Source: Flavobacterium ginsenosidimutans (GTDB lineage Bacteria > Bacteroidota > Bacteroidia > Flavobacteriales > Flavobacteriaceae). Taken from it: a stretch of 64,000 nt of DNA. A program made the translations under genes and the position numbers. This document shows, piece after piece, positions 28,373 through 35,402 of this stretch (within the stretch, counting starts at the first letter, position 1; the number at the start of each line of letters is the position of its first letter). The stretch is taken from assembly GCF_003254625.1 (NCBI RefSeq), contig NZ_QJRJ01000079.1, forward strand, positions 248,001 to 312,000, written 5' to 3'. The notes beneath the pieces were generated by a model, which had not been told where the DNA came from, ran no database searches, and saw only the letters and a list, made by a program, of their open reading frames with translations.

Positions 28373-28431
28373 GTTTCAGGTTTAAAGTTTCAGGTTGCTT
28401 CGTGTAACTTGAAACATGAAACATGAAACCT
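28373..28431. repeat. Self-complementary TTTCAGG / TGAAACA short-repeat array
   Basis: The left half has two TTTCAGG units (GTTTCAGG, AGTTTCAGG) and the right half has TTGAAAC then two ATGAAAC units in the opposite sense, so the array can fold back on itself. It lies immediately after rpoD and before its terminator. Confidence 0.65.
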
Positions 28432-28485
28432 TTGTAAAGCAAACAACAGTTTGATTGACTGTTCGTTTTTTGATTGATGATTGAA

Positions 28486-28511
28486 ACTCCGGCTGATTAC
28501 CGGAGTTTTTT
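28486..28511 (+). terminator. Terminator after rpoD
   Basis: ACTCCGG / CCGGAGT stem with a 7-nt loop and T-run, separated from the rpoD stop by the repeat at 28373-28431. Confidence 0.85.
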
Positions 28512-28529
28512 ATTTTTATTCTTTTTTTT

Positions 28530-28696
28530 AACGCAAAGTGCACAAAGGTTTTTCGCAAAGTCCACAAAGCTATTTTAACTGTTAATCCAAAAGCTTTCAA
28601 AGAACACAAAGTTTTGTGAACTTTATTTTCTTAAACAATTACAAACAAAAAACTTTGCGAACTTTGCGTAAATCTTAGCGAACTTTGCGGTTAAAC
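28530..28696. repeat. Dispersed GCAAAG palindromic repeat, degenerate copy
   Basis: The left half has repeated (C)GCAAAG/ACAAAG units of about 9-nt period (ACGCAAAGTGCACAAAGG, CGCAAAGTCCACAAAGC). The right half has facing CTTTGCG units (ACTTTGCGAACTTTGCG, GCGAACTTTGCGGTT). A cleaner member of the family lies at 54828-54922. It fills most of the 360-bp gap between rpoD and rpe and ends next to the rpe promoter. No gene is seen in this gap. Confidence 0.75.
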
Positions 28697-28698
28697 TT

Positions 28699-28706
28699 TA
28701 TCTTTG
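28699..28706 (+). promoter_or_regulatory. Putative -7 box for rpe
   Basis: TATCTTTG fits TAnnTTTG and lies directly after the GCAAAG repeat, 18 nt before the ATG at 28724. A repeat-borne TTTG lies too close (11 bp) to act as a normal -33 box. Confidence 0.4.
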
Positions 28707-28723
28707 CTACAAAACAACACACA

Positions 28724-29386
28724 ATGAAAAATACATTTATTGCTCCTTCTGTTCTTGCTGCAGATTTTGGTAATTTACAGCGTGATGTCGAAATGATCAA
28801 CAACAGTCAAGCTGATTGGTTCCATATCGATATTATGGATGGAGTTTTCGTTCCGAATATTTCTTTTGGAATGCCAGTTTTAGAAGCTATTTCAAAGCAT
28901 GCAAAAAAATATATCGATGTACATTTAATGATTATTGATCCAGATCGTTACATTAAGACTTTTGCCGGTTTAGGAGCAAATGGACTAACTGTACATTATG
29001 AAGCTTGCACACATTTACACAGAACACTTCAAGCAATAAAAGCAGAAGGAATGAGAGCTGGAGTAGCAATGAATCCGCATACAAATGTTGACTTACTAGA
29101 AGACGTCATAAATGATATCGACGTAGTTTGCATCATGAGTGTAAATCCTGGTTTTGGTGGACAATCATTCATTGAAAACACTTATGACAAAGTTCGAAAA
29201 CTAAAAGCTTTGATCACACGCAAAAATGCTTCAACATTAATTGAAATTGACGGTGGTGTGACTAGCAAAAATGCAAAACAATTAGTAGAAGCTGGTGCAG
29301 ATATTTTAGTTGCTGGAAGCTTTGTTTTTAAAGCTGAAAACCCAACAGAAACAATCGCAGATTTAAAAATCCTTACTACTTTTTAA
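28724..29386 (+). CDS. rpe: Ribulose-phosphate 3-epimerase
   Basis: Interconverts ribulose 5-phosphate and xylulose 5-phosphate in the pentose phosphate pathway. 220 residues as a TIM barrel. Signatures are PSVLAADFGNL near residue 6, HIDIMDGVFVPNISFG near 32, MSVNPGFGGQSF near 140, and EIDGGVTSKNA. The ATG at 28724 is chosen; a longer in-frame reading starts inside the promoter region. Its 3' end overlaps the convergent nuclease gene by 24 bp. Confidence 0.97.
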   Translation: MKNTFIAPSVLAADFGNLQRDVEMINNSQADWFHIDIMDGVFVPNISFGMPVLEAISKHAKKYIDVHLMIIDPDRYIKTFAGLGANGLTVHYEACTHLHRTLQAIKAEGMRAGVAMNPHTNVDLLEDVINDIDVVCIMSVNPGFGGQSFIENTYDKVRKLKALITRKNASTLIEIDGGVTSKNAKQLVEAGADILVAGSFVFKAENPTETIADLKILTTF

Positions 29387-30148
29387 ATTCTTAAGATTTG
29401 GAAAAAAGTCAATTCCGGTCATTTTTTCTACAGTCTCAATCGGAACAACAAAATCGTAAATAGATTTATCACTTTCTTCATTTGGAACCAAAAAAGCAAT
29501 TGCTTTGTGTTCTTTACCAGTTTTAGCTAAAATGATTTTATAGAAATATTTAGGAACAGCAACTTTTTCTGTTCCTATTTTTTTATCTGAATCTTTCGGA
29601 ATCCCGCCAGTAACGACATAAATATCATTGTATTTTCCTGCCCAATAACGTGTCTTCTGCTCTAGTCTATTCCAAATTCCAGCATTAAATTCTTTCTTTT
29701 GTGGAGAAATATTTGAAGTATAAAAAGTATCATTATAAGCATCTTTATTAAACTCCATATCACCCGCAGGACAAAGATGTCCTTTATCATAACCTGATTT
29801 TTTATAGTTTCTCCAATCTGCAGAACCTGTCGTTACTTTTGGATCTTCTATAAAATAAGGTCTTTTATAATCGTGATTCTTTAGATATTCTTTTTTCAAT
29901 TCGTAAGCAACCCATTCTGCTTGTTCAAACTTTTCACTATAAGATAAAGTATAATATTGATGTTTTACAACCTGATTTGTTGTCGAAGTAGGAAGATAAG
30001 CAATCGTATATAAAGAATCTGTGCTGTTTGATTTTCCTGCAAAGGAAACCGCTTCTGCATTACTTATATTTTCTTTGCTTTCAACATTCTCTTTTTTACA
30101 AGACAACAACGCAAAACTCATCAAAACCAGACTTAGAAAACCTTTCAT
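29363..30148 (-). CDS. DNA/RNA non-specific endonuclease, lipoprotein
   Basis: A 261-residue beta-beta-alpha-metal (NUC1-type) nuclease. The DKGHLCPAGD motif carries the catalytic His124, and the following NISPQKKEFN...WNRLE segment holds the metal-ligand Asn. The N-terminal lipobox ALLSC (Cys17) predicts a lipoprotein, so it probably acts at the cell surface or in the periplasm to degrade nucleic acid for nutrition or defence. The lipobox-to-domain linker is Ser/Asn-rich. Its 3' end overlaps rpe on the other strand. Confidence 0.92.
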   Translation of the reverse strand: MKGFLSLVLMSFALLSCKKENVESKENISNAEAVSFAGKSNSTDSLYTIAYLPTSTTNQVVKHQYYTLSYSEKFEQAEWVAYELKKEYLKNHDYKRPYFIEDPKVTTGSADWRNYKKSGYDKGHLCPAGDMEFNKDAYNDTFYTSNISPQKKEFNAGIWNRLEQKTRYWAGKYNDIYVVTGGIPKDSDKKIGTEKVAVPKYFYKIILAKTGKEHKAIAFLVPNEESDKSIYDFVVPIETVEKMTGIDFFPNLKNLKSSKDF

Positions 30149-30180
30149 AAATAATAATTTTAGCCGATAAACTTACAAAA

Positions 30181-30220
30181 AAACGCTCCATAAATTCAAA
30201 ATTTATAGAGCGTTTTTAAA
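30181..30220 (-). terminator. Terminator after prc
   Basis: A 16-bp stem (AAACGCTCCATAAATT / AATTTATAGAGCGTTT, one mismatch) with a 3-nt loop. On the minus strand it is followed by a T-run, placed after the prc stop. Confidence 0.8.
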
Positions 30221-30241
30221 CAAATTAAATTCATTTAGAAC

Positions 30242-32428
30242 TTAAGACTTCACTAGTTTATCCTTTTTCATTTTAGGATTAACTGTACTTTTTACCACAC
30301 TTTTAGTTTGTAAATCATCTAACACATTTAAAGCTTCTTCTACATAAACATCTTTAGATAATGCTTGATGCCATGCTTCTCTTTTTTCTTTTAAAGTAGC
30401 ATCATTTGCCATTTCAACTTGTTCATAAGGAAGAGATTCAAAAATTAAACTGTTTTTATAATCTAAAATTGGTTTATATTTTTTTCCTTCATTTTCTACC
30501 TGCTCTTGAGTTTCTTTAAAACTCTTAATGTTTAAGCTATATGTATTCTCTTTGTTTTTAACATCGATCCATTTAGCGTTATCATCAATTAATTTAAATT
30601 GAGCATTTTGAGCAATTCTGTTTTTACTATTAATGATTGCTCTAGTAAAATTCTCATTAGAATTCCAAGTGCTGTAATCAGCTGGATCGATTTTATCCCA
30701 AGGCATTGCATTGTCAATATCTCTCTCACCCATTTTTAGGTAAGCATAACGATCTGGCATAACAACATCACTATGAACACCTTCTAATTGAGTAGAACCT
30801 CCATTGATTCTATAGAATTTTTGTCCTGTAATTTTCAATGCACCAAGATCTCCATAGTTTGCATTTCGCACAAACTGATTTAAATCTAATACATTTTGTA
30901 CTGTTCCTTTACCGTAAGTTTGTTTACTTCCGATAATTACACCACGTTTGTAATCCTGAATTGCAGCTGCTAAAATCTCAGATGCAGAAGCAGAAAAACT
31001 GTTTACCATGATAACCAATGGACCATCCCATTCGATTTTCTTGTCTTTATCGTATAAAACTTCTTTCTTTTTACCAGCAGATTTTACCTGAACAATTGGA
31101 CCTTGTTCGATAAATAATCCAGCAATATCAACAACTGTAGAAAGAGATCCTCCACCATCATCACGAACGTCTAAAACAATACCGTTAATGTTTTCTTGTT
31201 TCAATCTTTCTACTTCACGAGCAATATCTTTTCCTGCATCGCGTCCGTCTTTATTTTCAAAATCGATGTAAAATTTAGGAAGATAAATAACTCCATATTT
31301 TAAACCGTTTTTCTCCACAATACTAGACTTAGCATACGTTTCTTCAATTTCAACAACATCTCTAATGATTGAAATTACTTTGATAGAACCGTCAACTTTT
31401 TTAACTGTCAATTTTACTTCAGTTCCTTTGTGACCTTTAATTTTCTTCACAACATCATCCAAACGCATTCCAACAACATCAACTGGTTCCTCATTTCCTT
31501 GAGCAACTTTCAAGATTAAATCTCCTGCTTCTAATTGTTTTCCTTTCCAAGCTGGACCTCCAGAAATTAATTCATCGATTTGAGTGAAATCATTTTTCTT
31601 AGTCAAACGAGCTCCAATACCCTCCAATTTACCACTGATATTTACATCAAAACGGTCTTTTTCTTCTGGTGCAAAATAACTTGTATGCGGATCAAAACGA
31701 GCCATAATAGAATTCAAATACACTGAAAACCAGTATTCTCTATTTAAATCTTTAATTACACTAAAGTTATCATCTAAAGATTTTAAAGAGCTTTCGCGAG
31801 TTTCTTTTTCTAAAGTCTCAAAAGATTTTTCTTTGTAAGCAGGATCTTTTTTCTTCTTTTCTTCCTCGATTTTTTGTTTTGTTACCAAAGAAGAAAGAGT
31901 AGATAATTTAATTTGCTTTCTCCATCTTTCGTTGATTTCAGTTAGGTTTTTAGCATACGGAATGTGCTCATAATCTGCATTAAAAGTCTCATCAACATTA
32001 TAATTAAAAGGCTGAGCTAAAATCGTTTTGTAACGTTTTTTACTTTCTTCCATACGTTTCATTAACCTTGTATAAGTAAGGTTAAAGAAAGTAATATCTT
32101 TATTCAGGAATTGATCATCAAGCATTAATTCATATTGCTTAAACTCATCAATATCAGACTGTAGAAAAAATCTTTTTGATGGATCTAACGCATCAATATA
32201 ATCTTTAAAAATACCTTTCGAAAATTCATCATTTATTTCTGCTGGGCTATAATGTCCTTTATCAATAACAAATGCTAATAATTCTAAAAGTGTCTTGTCT
32301 CTATTTGGATCTGGGTCGATTGTCCTATCGGCATTCATCTTAAATGCAAACAAGGTAAGCGATAAGCACAATACGGCTATGAGTATCTTATAATTTCTTT
32401 TCATAAACTTTATAATAGCATTCATCAA
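30242..32428 (-). CDS. prc: Carboxy-terminal processing protease (Prc/Tsp)
   Basis: A periplasmic S41 serine protease that trims or degrades proteins from their C termini. Up to 728 residues; the likely true start is the Met at 32404 (MKRNYKIL), which begins the signal sequence. Order: N-terminal helical domain, a PDZ domain (about 255-345; ISGKLEGIGARL, GDLILKVAQG), the S41 catalytic domain with SASASE at 479-484 (nucleophile Ser) and YGKGTVQ (general-base Lys) about 25 residues later, then the DUF3340-type C-terminal domain. Single gene with its own terminator. Confidence 0.94.
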   Translation of the reverse strand: MMNAIIKFMKRNYKILIAVLCLSLTLFAFKMNADRTIDPDPNRDKTLLELLAFVIDKGHYSPAEINDEFSKGIFKDYIDALDPSKRFFLQSDIDEFKQYELMLDDQFLNKDITFFNLTYTRLMKRMEESKKRYKTILAQPFNYNVDETFNADYEHIPYAKNLTEINERWRKQIKLSTLSSLVTKQKIEEEKKKKDPAYKEKSFETLEKETRESSLKSLDDNFSVIKDLNREYWFSVYLNSIMARFDPHTSYFAPEEKDRFDVNISGKLEGIGARLTKKNDFTQIDELISGGPAWKGKQLEAGDLILKVAQGNEEPVDVVGMRLDDVVKKIKGHKGTEVKLTVKKVDGSIKVISIIRDVVEIEETYAKSSIVEKNGLKYGVIYLPKFYIDFENKDGRDAGKDIAREVERLKQENINGIVLDVRDDGGGSLSTVVDIAGLFIEQGPIVQVKSAGKKKEVLYDKDKKIEWDGPLVIMVNSFSASASEILAAAIQDYKRGVIIGSKQTYGKGTVQNVLDLNQFVRNANYGDLGALKITGQKFYRINGGSTQLEGVHSDVVMPDRYAYLKMGERDIDNAMPWDKIDPADYSTWNSNENFTRAIINSKNRIAQNAQFKLIDDNAKWIDVKNKENTYSLNIKSFKETQEQVENEGKKYKPILDYKNSLIFESLPYEQVEMANDATLKEKREAWHQALSKDVYVEEALNVLDDLQTKSVVKSTVNPKMKKDKLVKS

Positions 32429-32638
32429 TTTTTTAATCTAAGTTACGTTAAAAACCATGCCACGAGAGCTAACGTCACGATAATTTTTTGTTAAAGATAT
32501 AAAAATGTTTAATTCGCAAAAAAGTTCTTTACCTTAGTTGACAAATTTTACAATATTTGTGACTTATCTCGAAAAATCTGTCACTACATTTGTTTTTAAA
32601 ATCTTACAATTGTTAAAATTACACATAATATTTATAAA

Positions 32639-33418
32639 ATGAAAGCTGAGAAACCGCTAATATTGGTAACTAACGATGATGGTATTTTGGCTCCTGGAAT
32701 TAGAGCTCTTATTAGTGTCATGGAAACAATCGGCGAAGTAATTGTCGTTGCTCCAGACAAACCGCAAAGCGCAATGGGACACGCTATAACAGTCAATAAT
32801 ACTTTATTTATTGATAAAATCTCTAAAGATAATGACACAATTGCAGAATACAGTTGCTCTGGAACTCCTGTTGATTGTGTAAAACTGGCAGTAAACGAAA
32901 TACTTAAACGCAAACCAGACCTTTGTGTTTCAGGCATTAACCACGGATCAAATTCGTCGATCAATGTTATTTATTCTGGAACAATGAGCGCTGCAGTTGA
33001 AGCTGGAATAGAAGGAATTCAAGCAATTGGTTTTTCTCTTTTAGATTTTGACTGGAATGCCGATTTTGAGCCTGTAAAGTCTTTTGTCAAAAAAATCACC
33101 TTAGAAACTTTAGCCAATAAATTGCCGCCTGGAGTAGTTTTAAATGTGAACTTTCCAAAATTGAAGGAATCAGAAATTAAAGGAATTAAAGTTTGTCGTC
33201 AAGCGAAAGCATATTATGCGCAGAAATTTGACAAAAGACAAACTCCTTTCGGGAAAGATTATTACTGGCTTGCCGGAAAATTTGTAAACGAAGATAAAGG
33301 CGAAGACACTGATGAATGGGCTTTGGCAAACGGCTATATTTCAGTAGTTCCTGTTCAATTTGATTTGACTGCCCACCACTCTATTCAACAACTTAATACT
33401 TGGAAATTAAATGACTAA
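32639..33418 (+). CDS. surE: 5'/3'-nucleotidase SurE
   Basis: A metal-dependent nucleoside monophosphatase for stress survival and nucleotide balance. The 259 residues start with the metal-binding VTNDDGILAPG (Asp13, Asp14). KPQSAMGHAIT supplies the metal-binding Ser and SGINHGSNSSINVIYSGTM supplies the Asn. The 210-bp gap upstream holds nothing I can name apart from AT-rich sequence. Its end overlaps the next small gene by 8 bp. Confidence 0.97.
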   Translation: MKAEKPLILVTNDDGILAPGIRALISVMETIGEVIVVAPDKPQSAMGHAITVNNTLFIDKISKDNDTIAEYSCSGTPVDCVKLAVNEILKRKPDLCVSGINHGSNSSINVIYSGTMSAAVEAGIEGIQAIGFSLLDFDWNADFEPVKSFVKKITLETLANKLPPGVVLNVNFPKLKESEIKGIKVCRQAKAYYAQKFDKRQTPFGKDYYWLAGKFVNEDKGEDTDEWALANGYISVVPVQFDLTAHHSIQQLNTWKLND

Positions 33419-33680
33419 AGAAATACTAATCGGTTTTTTAATCGGAATTTTTACAGCGCTTTTAGGAAGTTATCTGTTTATCACTTTTTTCACAACATTC
33501 GATATTTCAGCAGGATTTCAAATGATAAGAGAACAAGGATATATGGGAAAAATAATCACTTTAGGAACACTTTTAGATCTTGCCGTATTTGCTGTTCTTT
33601 TAAAAAGAAATAAAGAATTAATGGCTCAAGGTGTAATTTTAGCGGTGATTGTACTAGCAATTTCTACATTAGTTATTTAA
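33411..33680 (+). CDS. Small membrane protein coupled to surE
   Basis: 89 residues with three hydrophobic segments (about 5-25, 42-62, 70-88) and a charged loop KRNKELMAQG. It starts 8 bp inside surE, so it is translated with it. The sequence resembles small uncharacterised membrane proteins of Flavobacteriaceae found at this place; no function is known to me. Confidence 0.75.
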   Translation: MTKEILIGFLIGIFTALLGSYLFITFFTTFDISAGFQMIREQGYMGKIITLGTLLDLAVFAVLLKRNKELMAQGVILAVIVLAISTLVI

Positions 33681-33684
33681 ATCT

Positions 33685-33692
33685 TATCTTTG
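33685..33692 (+). promoter_or_regulatory. Putative -7 box for lpxB
   Basis: TATCTTTG fits TAnnTTTG, 5 bp after the previous stop and 55 nt before lpxB. Confidence 0.35.
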
Positions 33693-33747
33693 CTAAGTCA
33701 CCGTTATTACGGACTTACAACTTTAGCATATTTTCAAAAAAACCAAC

Positions 33748-34866
33748 ATGAAATATTACATCATTGCAGGAGAAGCCTCTGGAGATTTACATGGTTCTAA
33801 TTTAATGAAAGCTTTATACGTTGAGGATCCTCAGGCAGAAATTAGATTTTGGGGTGGAGACTTAATGCAAAAAGTAGGCGGAACTCTAGTAAAACACTAC
33901 CGCGAACTGGCTTTTATGGGCTTTATTGAAGTAGTTTTTAACTTAAAGACTATTTTAAACAACATTAAAATATGCAAAAAAGACATTACAGAATTTCAAC
34001 CTGATGTAATTATTTTTATTGATTATCCTGGTTTTAATATGCGAATTGCAAAGTGGGCAAAAGCATTAAACTATAAAACCCATTATTATATTTCTCCTCA
34101 AATTTGGGCTTGGAAAGAAAATAGAATTAATGCCATAAAGCAAGACGTCGATAAAATGTTTGTAATTCTGCCTTTCGAAAAAGGCTTTTACGAAGACAAA
34201 CATCATTTCCCTGTAGATTTTGTGGGGCATCCGTTGATTGATGCAATCCAAAATCAGCCTGATTTTGACGAAACTTTATTTAGAAAAGAGAATCAGTTAG
34301 GAGAAAAGCCAATCATTGCCGTTCTTCCAGGAAGCCGTAAACAAGAAATTACCAAAATGTTGAGCGTAATGCTAAGTGTTGTTGATGATTTTCAGGATTA
34401 CGAATTTGTTATTGCTGGCGCACCAAGTCAAGATTACGAGTTTTATCAGCAATTTATAAAAAACAAAAACATAGCATTTGTTTCGAATAAAACTTACGAT
34501 TTGCTTCGTTCGTCAACAGCTGCTTTAGTGACTTCTGGAACAGCAACTCTCGAAACAGCACTCTTTAAAGTGCCTGAAGTAGTTTGTTACAAAGGAAGCG
34601 AAGTTTCATACCAAATTGCAAAACGTATCATTACTTTAAAATACATTTCTCTTGTAAATTTAATTATGGATCAAGAAGTTGTAACCGAATTGATTCAAGG
34701 AGAATGCAATAAAAAGCGAATTAAAGAGGAGCTTCAAAAGTTATTAGATCCTGAATATCGTAGTAAAGTACTTCAAAACTATGATACTTTGGAGCAAAAA
34801 CTTGGAGGAGTTGGCGCAAGCAAAAACACCGCAAAACTTATTGTTACAGATTTAAAACAAAATTAA
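33748..34866 (+). CDS. lpxB: Lipid-A-disaccharide synthase
   Basis: A GT19 glycosyltransferase that joins UDP-diacylglucosamine and lipid X in lipid A synthesis at the inner membrane. The 372 residues are standard. Signatures are IIAGEASGDLHG at the N terminus, DYPGFNMRIAKWAK near 91, ISPQIWAWKENR near 115, VLPGSRKQEI near 193, and SGTATLETAL near 270. The C40 peptidase gene follows after 2 bp. Confidence 0.97.
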   Translation: MKYYIIAGEASGDLHGSNLMKALYVEDPQAEIRFWGGDLMQKVGGTLVKHYRELAFMGFIEVVFNLKTILNNIKICKKDITEFQPDVIIFIDYPGFNMRIAKWAKALNYKTHYYISPQIWAWKENRINAIKQDVDKMFVILPFEKGFYEDKHHFPVDFVGHPLIDAIQNQPDFDETLFRKENQLGEKPIIAVLPGSRKQEITKMLSVMLSVVDDFQDYEFVIAGAPSQDYEFYQQFIKNKNIAFVSNKTYDLLRSSTAALVTSGTATLETALFKVPEVVCYKGSEVSYQIAKRIITLKYISLVNLIMDQEVVTELIQGECNKKRIKEELQKLLDPEYRSKVLQNYDTLEQKLGGVGASKNTAKLIVTDLKQN

Positions 34867-34868
34867 TT

Positions 34869-35354
34869 TTGAAAAGAATAATCATTTTTCTGCTTTTGAC
34901 AGTTGCTTTTACTTCATGTAAATCGACTTCTTCGGTTGCAAACAAAAGCGAATCGAAAAAGGAAAACAGATCACTGGTTAATAATCTTGTAGAAAAAGCA
35001 ACTGATAATATTGGAGTTCGTTACAAAGCTGGCGGAACTACAAAAAGCGGATTTGACTGTTCTGGATTAGTTTACACTACTTTTGAAAGCGAAAACATAA
35101 AACTTCCTAGAAGTTCTTACGATCAAGCTAAAGTTGGAAAAGTGATTCCGTTAAATGATGCTAAAAAGGGCGATTTAATTTTCTTTAAAACCAATAAAAG
35201 CAGGCAAATCAATCACGTCGGATTAATTACAGAAGTTAATTCTGATGAAATAAAATTTGTTCATTCTTCTACATCCAAAGGCGTAATCATTTCATCGACA
35301 AAAGAACCATACTATAAAAATTCTTTTGAACAGGTAAATCGAGTTATTCCTTAA
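34869..35354 (+). CDS. C40 (NlpC/P60) peptidoglycan hydrolase, lipoprotein
   Basis: 161 residues starting at TTG, 2 bp after the lpxB stop; no in-frame ATG is nearby and the TTG start gives a clean lipoprotein signal with FTSC (Cys17). The NlpC/P60 domain has the catalytic Cys in GFDCSGLVY, His in INHVGLITE, and a third polar residue near VHSST. Likely an envelope endopeptidase cutting peptide stems. Coupled to lpxB, so made alongside lipid A synthesis. Confidence 0.9.
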   Translation: MKRIIIFLLLTVAFTSCKSTSSVANKSESKKENRSLVNNLVEKATDNIGVRYKAGGTTKSGFDCSGLVYTTFESENIKLPRSSYDQAKVGKVIPLNDAKKGDLIFFKTNKSRQINHVGLITEVNSDEIKFVHSSTSKGVIISSTKEPYYKNSFEQVNRVIP

Positions 35355-35402
35355 ATTACTTTTTTATTATTTTTCTTACAAAATATTTAATACTTTTAGG
35401 CC

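Noticed and set aside
28382..28609. Minus-strand 75-codon frame after rpoD
   Set aside because: It spans two repeat arrays and the rpoD terminator; the product is a translation of repeat units with no family likeness.
28364..28723. CRISPR array
   Set aside because: The repeats are short (7-9 nt), inverted and without uniform spacers; no cas genes are in the window.
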